This document shows, piece after piece, positions 9,056 through 18,568 of a DNA stretch of 58,049 bases. Position 1 is the stretch's first letter; every line of letters starts with the position of its first letter. The notes beneath the pieces are model-generated. The model did not search any database and was not told where the DNA came from. It saw only the letters and a program-made list of their open reading frames with translations. The stretch comes from Eubacteriales bacterium (GTDB lineage Bacteria; Bacillota; Clostridia; Peptostreptococcales; Anaerovoracaceae): assembly GCA_028692105.1 (NCBI GenBank), contig JAQUYC010000010.1:1-58049 (forward strand), written 5' to 3'. Position numbers and translations under genes: made by a program.

Positions 9056-10828
9056 ATGAAAAATATAATGAAACGAACGCACATGTGCGGAGTTTTGACC
9101 AGTAAAAATATTGATGAAAGTGTTGTACTCAACGGATGGGTTCAAAAGAGAAGAAATTTAGGAGGCTTGATATTCTGCGATTTGAGGGATAAAACAGGAA
9201 TCGTGCAGATAGTGTTTAACGACACTATACCTGCGGAGCTGTTTGAGAAGGCTGATAAGCTGAGAAGTGAATACGTCGTCGGAATCAAAGGGGTGGTCAA
9301 GGAACGCCAGTCAAAGAATATAGACCTTGCCACAGGTGAGATAGAGGTTTTTGCGAATGAGCTGACAATCTACTCGGAAGCCGAGACCCCCCCGATTTAC
9401 ATTAAAGATGACGATGAAGTTTCTGAGAATCTCAGATTGAAATACCGATATCTTGACTTAAGAAAAGGAAAGATGCAAAAAAATCTTACATTCCGGCATA
9501 AGATTGCAAAAGTAACGAGAGAATTTTTTGACAGTGAAGGCTTTACCGAAGTTGAAACTCCAATTCTATGCAAGCCAACACCGGAAGGTGCCAGGGACTA
9601 TCTCGTGCCCAGTAGGGTAAACAAAGGGCAATTTTATGCACTTCCCCAATCACCTCAGCTTTTTAAACAGCTGCTGATGGTAAGCGGAACGGATCGTTAT
9701 TATCAAATAGCAAAATGCTTCCGTGACGAAGATTTAAGAGCTGACAGGCAGCCTGAATTCACCCAGATAGACCTCGAAATGTCATTTGTCGAAGTTGATG
9801 ATGTGATCGAAGTCCAGGAAAAATTCATGAAGAAGCTGTTTAAAGAAATAATGAATACTGAGATAGAGCTTCCTCTGCCGAGGTTTGCTTATAAAGAGGC
9901 AATGGAGCGATTTGGAAGCGACAAACCGGATACTCGTTTTGGATTTGAACTTGTGTCCTTAAACGAAGCGGTAAAAGATAGTGAATTTATGGTATTTGCA
10001 AATGCTCTTGCTGCAGGCGGTGATGTGAGAGGTATCAAAATAGACGGCGGAGCTGATAAATTCAGCAGAAAAGATATCGATAAGCTTCAGGATGCCATTA
10101 AACATTTTGGGGCAAAAGGCCTTGCTTGGATAAAAATAGGGGAATCAGAAACGGCTTCTTCAATTAGCAAGTTCTTTGATACCCAAAAAATGAAGGAACT
10201 CACTGATGTTTTCAATGGGAAATCGGGCGATTTGATATTGATCGTAGCAGATAAGGCAAAGGTAGTATTTGACAGTCTGGGTTTCCTGCGTCGAAATATT
10301 GCGGGAAAGCTTGGATTGCTGGATGACAACAGGTACGAACTGCTATGGGTTGTTGATTTTCCGCTATTTGAATATGATGAAGAAACCGGTGAATATTCGG
10401 CAATGCATCATCCTTTTACTTCTCCAAGGCTGGAGGATATACCGCTGCTTGATTCGAAGCCCGGAGAGGTCAGAGCCAATGCTTATGATATAGTGCTTAA
10501 CGGTGTTGAATTAGGCGGTGGAAGCATCAGAATTCATGATGCCAAACTTCAGAAAAAAATGTTTGAGGTACTCGGATTATCCGATGAAACCGTACAAAAT
10601 AAATTTGGGTTTCTGCTTGAAGCTTTTCGTTACGGAACACCTCCACACGGAGGACTTGCATACGGGCTGGATCGTCTTGCCATGCTTCTCTCCGGGGAGC
10701 ACAGCATAAGGGAAGTGATAGCTTTCCCGAAGAACCAGGCTGCGGTTGACATGGTAAGCGATGCGCCTTCAATTACATCGGAGGAACAGCTTGAAGAGCT
10801 GGGCATTAGAATAGCAATTGAAGATTAG
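9056..10828 (+). CDS. aspS: Aspartate-tRNA ligase
   Basis: This 590-residue class II synthetase has the bacterial architecture: an N-terminal OB-fold anticodon domain (about 1-110), a catalytic core with motif 2 (CFRDEDLRADRQPEFTQID), a GAD insertion domain (about 300-410), and motif 3 with GLDRLAMLLSG. The bacterial form with GAD insert can be either discriminating or able to make Asp-tRNA-Asn; the sequence alone does not decide this, and gatCAB is not in the window. GGAG lies nine bases before the ATG, in the 12-base gap after hisS. Confidence 0.97.
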   Translation: MKNIMKRTHMCGVLTSKNIDESVVLNGWVQKRRNLGGLIFCDLRDKTGIVQIVFNDTIPAELFEKADKLRSEYVVGIKGVVKERQSKNIDLATGEIEVFANELTIYSEAETPPIYIKDDDEVSENLRLKYRYLDLRKGKMQKNLTFRHKIAKVTREFFDSEGFTEVETPILCKPTPEGARDYLVPSRVNKGQFYALPQSPQLFKQLLMVSGTDRYYQIAKCFRDEDLRADRQPEFTQIDLEMSFVEVDDVIEVQEKFMKKLFKEIMNTEIELPLPRFAYKEAMERFGSDKPDTRFGFELVSLNEAVKDSEFMVFANALAAGGDVRGIKIDGGADKFSRKDIDKLQDAIKHFGAKGLAWIKIGESETASSISKFFDTQKMKELTDVFNGKSGDLILIVADKAKVVFDSLGFLRRNIAGKLGLLDDNRYELLWVVDFPLFEYDEETGEYSAMHHPFTSPRLEDIPLLDSKPGEVRANAYDIVLNGVELGGGSIRIHDAKLQKKMFEVLGLSDETVQNKFGFLLEAFRYGTPPHGGLAYGLDRLAMLLSGEHSIREVIAFPKNQAAVDMVSDAPSITSEEQLEELGIRIAIED

Positions 10829-10872
10829 TAATTGATACGGAAGCAGTACCGAGAAGAGAATCAGGAGATCAC

Positions 10873-11478
10873 ATGAAAAAGATTGGAATTATTGGAGGAA
10901 CATTTGACCCTGTCCATTACGGACACTTGATATTGGCGGAGCAGGCAAGGGTAGAGGCCTCTCTTGATCAGGTCGTTTTTATGCCGGCTAAAGTGCAGCC
11001 TTTTAAAATAAATGCAATGATAGCAGATGGCAATCACCGTTATGCTATGCTAATGGAGGCTGTGGCAGGCAACAAATACTTTTCGGTATCAAGACGTGAA
11101 CTTGATTCACCTGAAGTATCATATACCATCAATACACTCCGCGATTATAAGGAAACCCTTGGTGACAAAGCAGAATTATTTTTTATTATCGGTACCGATG
11201 CTTTCTTGGGCCTTGAAAAGTGGTATGCTTCAAAAGAACTGCTAAAAGGCTTTTCTTTTATTGTCGGAACAAGACCCGGGTACAAAGAACAGGAATTAAA
11301 AGCACTCATAAGCCGTCTTAAAGAGGAATACGGAACAGATATCTGCGAAATAAATAATTCAGAGGTGGAGATCTCTTCAACAAGCATAAAGTGCCGGATT
11401 CGTGAAGGAAAAAGCATCAAGTATCTCCTGCCGGAAAACGTGGAAGAATATATATATAAAAACAATATGTATTTATAA
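10873..11478 (+). CDS. nadD: Nicotinate-nucleotide adenylyltransferase
   Basis: NadD adenylates nicotinate mononucleotide in NAD synthesis. The 201-residue product has the nucleotidyltransferase signature GGTFDPVHYGH at residues 8-18 and the C-terminal ISSTSIK motif that binds the nucleotide phosphates. In Firmicutes nadD is normally followed by yqeK and rsfS, as here. No obvious terminator separates it from yqeK, though a good promoter lies in the gap. Confidence 0.96.
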   Translation: MKKIGIIGGTFDPVHYGHLILAEQARVEASLDQVVFMPAKVQPFKINAMIADGNHRYAMLMEAVAGNKYFSVSRRELDSPEVSYTINTLRDYKETLGDKAELFFIIGTDAFLGLEKWYASKELLKGFSFIVGTRPGYKEQELKALISRLKEEYGTDICEINNSEVEISSTSIKCRIREGKSIKYLLPENVEEYIYKNNMYL

Positions 11479-11525
11479 AATATATACAGTCACGCTCCAT
11501 AAGATGCGGCTCTGATCGATTAAAC

Positions 11526-11554
11526 TTGAATAAGTTGGATATAAGTGGTAAAAT
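11526..11554 (+). promoter_or_regulatory. Sigma-A promoter close to yqeK
   Basis: TTGAAT (11526-11531) and TAAAAT (11549-11554) are 17 bases apart, and TGG directly precedes the -10, an extended -10 feature. A transcript would start near 11561, only two to four bases before the yqeK ATG at 11564. That would make the message leaderless or nearly so. Confidence 0.6.
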
Positions 11555-11563
11555 AATTTAATT

Positions 11564-12157
11564 ATGCAATGTACGGATAAAATAAGATTAACAGAATACA
11601 TCGAAAAAAACATGACAGAACGGCGTAAAGTCCATATCTATGCAGTTGCGGAGGAAGCAAAGAAACTTGCACAAAGGTACGGAGCCGATATGGAAAAAGC
11701 CGAAATTGCAGCACTATTTCATGACCTTTTCAGGGGTATGCCGATAAAGAAGATTAATGAGTATGTGAAACAGCTTGGATTAGATGATTATTACCTGGAT
11801 AATGCTAATCTGGCACATGGCAAAATCGCCGCGCTTATAATGGAAAGAGATTATCAGATTAAGGATCATGATATGCTAAATGCTGTAAGGTATCATACTA
11901 CAGGCAGGGTCAACATGTCCAAACTGGAAAAGATAATCTATCTTGCTGATGCTATTGAACCAAACAGAAATTACGCCGGCATTGAGCATATCAGAAACGT
12001 TGCAGACCAAGATTTGGAACAAGCCTGCCTTTTGTCCCTAAAGCACTCAATACAGTTTATAAAAGATAAAGGATCATTACTGGACAGGGATACAGTTATG
12101 GCAAGAGACAGCTTGATAGAAGAAATAAATAATAATAAGAAAGGAGAAGAAGCATGA
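11564..12157 (+). CDS. yqeK: HD-domain hydrolase YqeK (symmetrical Ap4A hydrolase type)
   Basis: YqeK-family proteins hydrolyse diadenosine tetraphosphate symmetrically to ADP using an iron or other metal centre. The 197-residue product shows the HD-domain residues in order: HIYAVAEEA, HDLFRGM, AHGK and YHTTG. No Shine-Dalgarno sequence precedes the ATG at 11564, but homology with the start of Bacillus YqeK supports this region as the N-terminus. The stop overlaps the rsfS start by four bases (ATGA). Confidence 0.9.
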   Translation: MQCTDKIRLTEYIEKNMTERRKVHIYAVAEEAKKLAQRYGADMEKAEIAALFHDLFRGMPIKKINEYVKQLGLDDYYLDNANLAHGKIAALIMERDYQIKDHDMLNAVRYHTTGRVNMSKLEKIIYLADAIEPNRNYAGIEHIRNVADQDLEQACLLSLKHSIQFIKDKGSLLDRDTVMARDSLIEEINNNKKGEEA

Positions 12158-12513
12158 CCAACAAAGATATTGCAATTAAAGCGGCTGCTGTACTATTGAA
12201 AAAAAAGGCGCTGAATGTTGTAGTTATAGACATTTCAGCAAAATCCGCCTTTGCAGATTATTTTGTAATTGCCTCCGGAGGATCCGAACGGCAGGTAGGT
12301 ACTTTGGCGGATGAAATAGCAGATCAGCTTGCAAAAGAAGGAATTCTGGCAAGAAGCATAGAAGGAAAAAAGGGTTCGGGCTGGATTCTTATGGACTTCG
12401 GTGATGTCATTATTAATATATTTTCGGTTGAACAGCGTGAAAGATACAATATCGAAAAGGTATGGAGCGATGGCACAATTATTTCAATCGATGAAAACGA
12501 ATTACAGCAATAG
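12154..12513 (+). CDS. rsfS: Ribosomal silencing factor RsfS
   Basis: RsfS binds ribosomal protein uL14 and blocks joining of the subunits when nutrients are scarce. The 119-residue protein matches the family length and carries the conserved core SAFADYFVIASGGSERQVGTL and the tryptophan-containing segment GSGWILMDFGDVIINIF. It is translationally coupled to yqeK, with AAAGGAG in the end of that gene. Confidence 0.95.
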   Translation: MTNKDIAIKAAAVLLKKKALNVVVIDISAKSAFADYFVIASGGSERQVGTLADEIADQLAKEGILARSIEGKKGSGWILMDFGDVIINIFSVEQRERYNIEKVWSDGTIISIDENELQQ

Positions 12514-12575
12514 AATGTAATATAAAACTACAAATGGTTACGTAACAGGAGAGCCAGTAACGGAGGTTAATATAT

Positions 12576-15047
12576 ATGAACGAGCGCTATGATTTCTCAG
12601 GTATCGAGGCAAAATGGCAAAAATACTGGGAAGTGAACAAGCTTTTTAAAACGACAGAGGAAGCAGGAAGAAAGAAATATTATCTTCTTGAAATGTTTCC
12701 TTACCCATCCGGAAAGCTTCACATGGGACATGTCAGGAACTATTCCATCGGTGATGTCGCATCCAGATATCTAAGAATGAACGAATACAATGTACTTCAC
12801 CCAATGGGGTGGGATTCCTTTGGTCTGCCTGCAGAAAATGCAGCCATCAAACATAATATCCATCCGAATGTCTGGACATGGGACAATATTGCGGAAATGA
12901 GAAGCCAGCTGAAAGGTCTGGGCTTTTCATACGATTGGGACAGAGAAGTCGCCACATGTCATCCTGACTACTATAAATGGATGCAGTGGATTTTCATTCA
13001 ATTCTTTGAAAAAGGACTTGCATATAAGAAAAAGAATCCGGTCAACTGGTGTTCATCCTGCCAGACAGTTCTTGCAAATGAGCAGGTTGTTGACGGAACC
13101 TGTGAACGCTGTTCCACACCTGTAGGAAAGAAAGATCTGGAGCAATGGTATTTGAAGATCACTGATTATGCTGACAGACTGCTTGCCGATCTTGACAAGC
13201 TGATAGGCTGGCCTAACAAAGTAAAGCTGATGCAGAAGAATTGGATCGGAAAAAGTACCGGTGCTGAAGTCGACTTTATGATTGAAGGCTCCGATAAAAC
13301 AATGAAGATTTTTACAACGAGACCTGATACCCTGTTCGGTGTAACTTATATGGTACTGGCTCCTGAGCATCCTTTTGTAAAGGAATTGACGGAAGGCAGT
13401 GAGTTTGAAGCCCCGGTGAATGAATTCCTGGATAGGCTACAGTATCTGAGTGATATTGACAGAACTGCAACAGCACTGGAAAAGGATGGCACGTTTATAG
13501 GAAGATATGCCGTTAATCCACTGAATGGAAAAAAAGTGCCGATTTATATCGCAAATTATGTCCTTATGGAATACGGTACGGGTGCTATTATGGCAGTTCC
13601 CGCACATGATCAGAGAGACTTTGATTTTGCGGTTAAATATAATCTGGATATCATTCCAGTTGTAGACTCTGAAAATCCCGATATTGATGTGAATAATCTA
13701 AAAGAAGCTTTTGAGGCAGAGGGAATAATGATCAATTCCGGAATGTTTGACGGAATGGATAATGTTGCTGCTCAAGAGAAAATAATTGCATATCTCGAAG
13801 AAAAGAAAATAGGAAAGGAAGCTGTCAATTTCAGATTAAGAGACTGGCTGATTTCCAGGCAGAGATACTGGGGAACCCCAATCCCTATGATTTATTGCGA
13901 GGAATGCGGCTGGGTTCCGGAAAAAATTGGAAATCTACCTGTATTGCTTCCTACAGATGTTGTTTTCTCAGGAAAAGGAGAATCACCGCTCACAACCAGC
14001 AAGACATTCAAAGAAACAACTTGTCCTAAATGCGGTAAGAAAGCGACAAGAGAAACTGATACTATGGATACGTTCCTGGATTCATCCTGGTATTTCCTAA
14101 GATATACAGACGCTAAAAACAGCCGGGAAATCTGGGATAAAAAGAACGCTGAATACTGGATGCCAGTAGACCAATATATTGGCGGAGTTGAGCATGCTAT
14201 ATTGCATCTACTTTATGCAAGATTTTTTACAAAATTTCTGTATGACATTGGATACTGCCCTGCAGATGAACCCTTTACAAACCTCCTTACACAGGGTATG
14301 GTTCTAAAAGACGGAACTAAGATGTCAAAATCAAAAGGAAATGTTGTCAGCCCGGAAGAAATCATAAATAAATATGGAGCTGACACAGCACGTTTGTTCA
14401 TACTGTTTGCATCCCCTCCGGATAAGGAACTGGAATGGTCAGATGCAGGAGTAGAGGGGAGTTACCGCTTCCTGAACAGAGTACACCGTCTAATCTTTGA
14501 ATTGGCAGAAAAGATAAAAGATGCCCCGTCGGGTTATAAGCCAGATAGTGTCGACGACAAAAAGATGGCATACGTGATGAACGCATCCATCAAAAAGGTG
14601 ACCGCAGATGTTGGGGACAGGTTCAATTTCAATACTGCAATTAGTTCCATCATGGAACTTGTCAACGAGATTTACCGATATAAAGAGACTGAGGATCCAA
14701 ACACAGGCTTGCTGAAAGCCGCAGTCGAAAATCTCATTTTGATTTTATCGCCGTTTACTCCGCATATATGTGAGGAAATGTGGGAGCATATTGGAAATAA
14801 GGGTACTGTTTATCATGAAAAATGGCCTGTATACGATGAAACTGCACTAATAAAGGATTCCATTGAAATCGTCATTCAGCTGAACGGAAAAGTGAGGGAA
14901 AAGATTGAGGTTGCTAATGGATTGAATAAAGAGCAGCTTGAAGAAGTCGTTATGGAAAATGAAAAGGTGAAATCCCTACTTGAGGGAAAAGAAATCCTTA
15001 AAGTGATATCTGTCCCAAATAAATTATTTAATGTTGTCATAAGATAA
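12576..15047 (+). CDS. leuS: Leucine-tRNA ligase
   Basis: This is a class I synthetase of 823 residues. The HIGH-type motif appears as [14 protein letters not shown] near residue 48, the editing domain (CP1) includes the threonine-rich TTRPDTLFG and the [15 protein letters not shown] segment, zinc-ribbon cysteines lie in CEECGW and CPKCGKK, and the KMSKS loop is present as KMSKSKGN. The 62-base leader is too short for a T-box and shows no T-box core. Confidence 0.97.
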   Translation: MNERYDFSGIEAKWQKYWEVNKLFKTTEEAGRKKYYLLEMFPYPSGKLHMGHVRNYSIGDVASRYLRMNEYNVLHPMGWDSFGLPAENAAIKHNIHPNVWTWDNIAEMRSQLKGLGFSYDWDREVATCHPDYYKWMQWIFIQFFEKGLAYKKKNPVNWCSSCQTVLANEQVVDGTCERCSTPVGKKDLEQWYLKITDYADRLLADLDKLIGWPNKVKLMQKNWIGKSTGAEVDFMIEGSDKTMKIFTTRPDTLFGVTYMVLAPEHPFVKELTEGSEFEAPVNEFLDRLQYLSDIDRTATALEKDGTFIGRYAVNPLNGKKVPIYIANYVLMEYGTGAIMAVPAHDQRDFDFAVKYNLDIIPVVDSENPDIDVNNLKEAFEAEGIMINSGMFDGMDNVAAQEKIIAYLEEKKIGKEAVNFRLRDWLISRQRYWGTPIPMIYCEECGWVPEKIGNLPVLLPTDVVFSGKGESPLTTSKTFKETTCPKCGKKATRETDTMDTFLDSSWYFLRYTDAKNSREIWDKKNAEYWMPVDQYIGGVEHAILHLLYARFFTKFLYDIGYCPADEPFTNLLTQGMVLKDGTKMSKSKGNVVSPEEIINKYGADTARLFILFASPPDKELEWSDAGVEGSYRFLNRVHRLIFELAEKIKDAPSGYKPDSVDDKKMAYVMNASIKKVTADVGDRFNFNTAISSIMELVNEIYRYKETEDPNTGLLKAAVENLILILSPFTPHICEEMWEHIGNKGTVYHEKWPVYDETALIKDSIEIVIQLNGKVREKIEVANGLNKEQLEEVVMENEKVKSLLEGKEILKVISVPNKLFNVVIR

Positions 15048-15111
15048 TATCGGCAACGAATTATAAACAAAGTGTACGGAGAAAAAATAATAAAAAGAAA
15101 GGATTTAAAGT

Positions 15112-16791
15112 TTGAAAATTTTAGAAATGAATAAAGGAACCAGCCCTGTCAAGGTAATTCCATTAGGCGGCTTAAATGAAATCGGAAAAAATATGACCGT
15201 TTTGGAATATAAAAATGACATAATGATCATCGACTGCGGGCTGTCATTTCCTGATGACGAAATGTTCGGAATTGACATTGTTATCCCCGATTTCAGCTAC
15301 TTGATTAAAAATCGAGAAAAAGTGAAAGGTATAATTCTGACTCACGGACATGAAGATCATATTGGAGCAATACCATACCTGTTAAAGGAATTGAATATCC
15401 CGATATACGGAACGAGGCTTACGCTTGGCCTGGTGGGAAATAAGCTGAAGGAGCATGGGATCGATGGAAAGCTGCATACGATCAAGGCGGGTCAGACCAT
15501 AAAAATTGGAGAGTTTAAAGTAGAAACGATTCGAACGACTCATTCCATTGCAGATGCTATATGCCTGGCCATTGACACACCGGCAGGTCTGCTCTTTCAT
15601 ACGGGAGACTTTAAAATAGACTATACACCGGTTGACGGGGAACCAATAGATTTCCGCCGTCTTGCAGATTTGGGAAATAGAGGTGTGCTGCTCATGATGG
15701 CGGACAGCACCAATTCGGAGCGAAAAGGATATACCGCATCGGAAAGAACTGTCGGAATCACACTGGAAAATATCTTCAGAGGTTCGGAAGCCAGAATCCT
15801 GATAGCGACATTCTCATCTAACGTCCATCGCGTGCAGCGGATTATAGACACGGCTGTCATGTTCGGCAGAAAGGTCGCCATCTCAGGCAGAAGTATGGTA
15901 AATGTAGTCAATCTTGCAATTGAGCTTGGTTACCTTAAAATTCCACAAAATGTTCTTGTGGAGATAAACAAGACTAAGAATATACCGGATAAGGAACTTG
16001 TCATCATTACGACGGGCAGTCAGGGCGAGCCAATGTCAGCATTGGCAAGGATGGCATCATCTGATCATAAAGCTGTTCAGATTAAAAGAGGAGATGTCGT
16101 GATCCTTTCATCAAGCCCTGTACCGGGAAATGAAAAAACGGTATCCAATGTTGTGAATAAGCTGTTTGAAAAAGGAGCAGAAGTAATATATTCGGACATT
16201 GCAGACATCCACGTATCTGGCCATGCATGCGAAGAGGAGTTGAAGCTGATTCATTCCCTGATTAAACCGAAATATTTCATGCCTGTCCATGGTGAATACA
16301 GACATCTGCGTCAGCATGCTATGATTGCGGAACATCTCGGGATGCCTGCGGATAACATTAAAATTATGAGAAACGGACAGGTGCTTAATCTGGTTAAGGA
16401 TAAGGCCGGACTGGCCAAAGAAGAAGTCCCCGCTTCAGCAGTAATGGTAGACGGACTTGGCGTCGGCGATGTTGGCAATATAGTATTAAGAGACAGGAAG
16501 CTTCTCTCCGAGTCGGGGTTGATTATTGTTGTGGCCGCCATAGACAAGTCAACAGGCATGATTTGTTCCGGTCCGGATATCATCTCCAGAGGCTTTGTGT
16601 ATGTTAGAGAAAACGAAGATCTGATGAATTCTGCAAAGTTAGTGGTTTCCACAAGACTCGATAAATGTTATGCTGATGGATTAAAAGACTGGGCCGGTTT
16701 GAAAAATGCAGTCAAGGATGAGCTGAAGAATTTTATCTTTGAAAAGACTAAAAGGAGTCCGGTGATACTGCCGATTTTCTTAGAAGTATAG
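15112..16791 (+). CDS. rnjA: Ribonuclease J
   Basis: RNase J is a metallo-beta-lactamase/beta-CASP nuclease with endonuclease and 5'-to-3' exonuclease activity, central to mRNA decay in Firmicutes. The 559-residue protein has HGHEDHIGA for the two-metal site, further ligands in HTGDFK and DSTN, the beta-CASP region, and the MPVHGEYRH motif. TTG at 15112 is taken as the start because AAAGGA lies nine bases upstream; ATG at 15127 is the alternative. Whether it is RNase J1 or J2 cannot be decided from one copy, so the symbol is by family. Confidence 0.93.
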   Translation: MKILEMNKGTSPVKVIPLGGLNEIGKNMTVLEYKNDIMIIDCGLSFPDDEMFGIDIVIPDFSYLIKNREKVKGIILTHGHEDHIGAIPYLLKELNIPIYGTRLTLGLVGNKLKEHGIDGKLHTIKAGQTIKIGEFKVETIRTTHSIADAICLAIDTPAGLLFHTGDFKIDYTPVDGEPIDFRRLADLGNRGVLLMMADSTNSERKGYTASERTVGITLENIFRGSEARILIATFSSNVHRVQRIIDTAVMFGRKVAISGRSMVNVVNLAIELGYLKIPQNVLVEINKTKNIPDKELVIITTGSQGEPMSALARMASSDHKAVQIKRGDVVILSSSPVPGNEKTVSNVVNKLFEKGAEVIYSDIADIHVSGHACEEELKLIHSLIKPKYFMPVHGEYRHLRQHAMIAEHLGMPADNIKIMRNGQVLNLVKDKAGLAKEEVPASAVMVDGLGVGDVGNIVLRDRKLLSESGLIIVVAAIDKSTGMICSGPDIISRGFVYVRENEDLMNSAKLVVSTRLDKCYADGLKDWAGLKNAVKDELKNFIFEKTKRSPVILPIFLEV

Positions 16792-16853
16792 CCTAATAAA
16801 ATATAAAAGCTAATATTGAGTTTACGCAAAATTAGCAAGCAAGGAGGGTAATT

Positions 16854-17186
16854 ATGAATGTACACGACGAAGCACATAACTTAGCAAGAGCAATAAAAGA
16901 ATCTCCGGAATACAAGCAGTATATCGAATTGAAGGAGTCTGCCTCTCAAAACGAGGAGCTTGCTGCCATGATCAACGATTTTCGGGCAAGGCAAATTGAA
17001 ATGCAGACAAAACAGATGATGGGTGAAGAATTGGGATCAGACCTGATGGAGCAAGTACAGTCCCTCAGTCAGATTATTATGAAAGATCCATTAGCCATGC
17101 AATATGTGCAGGCTGAAGCAAGATTCACATTACTGGTTAATGATGTTTTCGGCATACTGGGGGAAGTGATTCAACTTGGTAAATAA
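16854..17186 (+). CDS. YlbF/YmcA family protein
   Basis: This 110-residue helical protein belongs to the YlbF/YmcA family; in Bacillus YlbF, YmcA and YaaT form a complex that affects RNA maturation and Spo0A-dependent development. The sequence shows the typical start with D-E-A-H-N-L-A-R-A-I-K and a middle heptad-rich stretch. AAGGAGGG gives a strong ribosome site. Its TAA stop lies inside the first copy of a 9-bp repeat that opens the next gene. The partners YmcA and YaaT are not in the window. Confidence 0.85.
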   Translation: MNVHDEAHNLARAIKESPEYKQYIELKESASQNEELAAMINDFRARQIEMQTKQMMGEELGSDLMEQVQSLSQIIMKDPLAMQYVQAEARFTLLVNDVFGILGEVIQLGK

Positions 17187-17907
17187 CAGCAATAACAGCA
17201 ATAACAGTAATAGCAGTAATGTCATCAAGAATGATAGTGAAATCCAAAGCATATCGAAGGCTGCAGCCCTGGGAGATAAATGTTTTTCTTATATTTTAGG
17301 ATTTATAAAACCGGGCATGAGTGAAAAGCAGATTGCAGCTGAGATAGAAAGATATCTTTTTGAAAACGGTGCGGAGAGACTTGCATTTGATACTATTTGC
17401 GTATCAGGGGTGAGATCCTGCCTCCCGCATGGAGAGCCAACAGAAAAATCGGTTGAATGCGGAGAATTTCTGACACTGGATTTTGGTGCTGTTATTGATG
17501 GCTATTGCGGGGATATGACACGTACAATTGCGATTGGCTCAGCTACGTCATTGATGAGACGGATTTATGATATAGTTTTAGAAGCACAGCTTGCAGCAAT
17601 CGATATGATTAAAGCAGGGGTAAGATGCTATGATGCCGATAAGGCAGCAAGAGACATTATTGTGAATGCCGGTTACGGGGATCAATTCCCGCATGGTTTA
17701 GGTCATGGTGTGGGAACTCAGGTACATGAGGCACCTACCTTAAATGCAAAGAGTGAAGAGGTTTTGGGAAAAAATATGGTTATTACAATAGAACCCGGGA
17801 TCTATATTCCGGACTGTTTTGGCGTCAGGATTGAGGACTTGGCAATAGTAACTGATTTTGGTATAATAAACAAAGTAAATTCGAGGAAAGATCTGATCAT
17901 ATTATAA
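17176..17907 (+). CDS. M24 family Xaa-Pro aminopeptidase, catalytic domain only
   Basis: This 243-residue metallopeptidase corresponds to the C-terminal catalytic domain of Xaa-Pro aminopeptidases. The five metal ligands are all present: D102 (TLDFG), D113 (GDMTRT), H177 (LGHG), E206 (EPGI) and E220 (RIED). The family in Firmicutes is normally about 350 residues with an N-terminal creatinase-like domain. Here that domain is absent and replaced by about 14 Asn/Ser residues encoded by tandem AATAACAGC copies. The only plausible start is TTG at 17176, overlapping the YlbF gene by 11 bases with GGGGGAAG upstream. The sequences around DTICVSG and SCLPHGEPT fit Xaa-Pro peptidases better than methionine aminopeptidase. 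Confidence 0.8.
   Translation: MVNNSNNSNNSNSSNVIKNDSEIQSISKAAALGDKCFSYILGFIKPGMSEKQIAAEIERYLFENGAERLAFDTICVSGVRSCLPHGEPTEKSVECGEFLTLDFGAVIDGYCGDMTRTIAIGSATSLMRRIYDIVLEAQLAAIDMIKAGVRCYDADKAARDIIVNAGYGDQFPHGLGHGVGTQVHEAPTLNAKSEEVLGKNMVITIEPGIYIPDCFGVRIEDLAIVTDFGIINKVNSRKDLIIL
17182..17217 (+). repeat. 9-bp tandem repeat, four copies, at a gene junction
   Basis: Copies at 17182-17190, 17191-17199, 17200-17208 and 17209-17217 read AATAACAGC, the same, AATAACAGT and AATAGCAGT. The repeat contains the YlbF stop codon and encodes the Asn/Asn/Ser start of the peptidase. Because the unit is nine bases, copy-number change would not alter the reading frame. Confidence 0.9.
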
Positions 17908-17926
17908 ATTATGGAGGTACATCAAT

Positions 17927-18487
17927 ATGATTTATGCCAGTGACTTTAGAAAGGGCATTACTTTTGAAATCAACGGGGAACCGCATGTTATATTGGATTT
18001 TCAACATGTAAAGCCGGGTAAGGGCGCCGCATTCGTGAGAACAAAATATAGAAACGTCTTGAACGGAGCAACGAGAGAAGAAGCATTCAACCCGAATGAT
18101 AAGTTTCCAAAAGCCCACATAGAAACAAAAACGATGCAGTATCTGTACAACGACGGAGAACTTTACTACTTTATGGATCAGGAGAGCTATGATCAGGTTC
18201 CTTTGATGCAGGAACAAGTAGAAGATGCGATGCTTTATTTAAGAGAAAATGATATGGCGACTATAAAATTCTACAAAGGAAGCGCATTCCTGGTAGAACC
18301 GCCAAATTTCGTTACCCTGAAGGTTATAGAAACTGAGCCGGGTGTAAAAGGAGATACAGCAACGAATGTTACAAAAGCAGCAATTGTTGAAACCGGAGCA
18401 ACTGTACAGGTTCCGATCTTTATAGAAGAAGGCGAAATAATCCAAATTGACACCAGAACCGGTGAATATCTTTCCAGAGCAAAATAG
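17927..18487 (+). CDS. efp: Translation elongation factor P
   Basis: EF-P relieves ribosome stalling at polyproline. The 186-residue protein has the full three-domain length and the conserved [10 protein letters not shown] loop, with lysine 32 at the tip, the position that is modified in many bacteria. No modification genes (epmA, ymfI-like) are seen nearby. ATGGAGG before the ATG is the ribosome site. The gene follows the Xaa-Pro peptidase by 19 bases, a common clostridial order, and ends at a strong terminator. Confidence 0.97.
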   Translation: MIYASDFRKGITFEINGEPHVILDFQHVKPGKGAAFVRTKYRNVLNGATREEAFNPNDKFPKAHIETKTMQYLYNDGELYYFMDQESYDQVPLMQEQVEDAMLYLRENDMATIKFYKGSAFLVEPPNFVTLKVIETEPGVKGDTATNVTKAAIVETGATVQVPIFIEEGEIIQIDTRTGEYLSRAK

Positions 18488-18498
18488 AGTCCACCATT

Positions 18499-18528
18499 TC
18501 GCAGGATCAATCATTCTGCGATTTTTTT
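18499..18528 (+). terminator. Rho-independent terminator after efp
   Basis: Arms TCGCAGGA (18499-18506) and TTCTGCGA (18514-18521), with one G-T pair, are followed by seven T residues. It closes the transcription unit ending in efp. Confidence 0.88.
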
Positions 18529-18568
18529 CGGCAGGCAATTTACAATGCGGAATCACGGAAGGAAATAT

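Noticed and set aside
12514-12575. Possible T-box leader before leuS
   Set aside because: Only 62 bases, no specifier stem, no T-box core and no terminator; just a small GTTACGTAAC palindrome.
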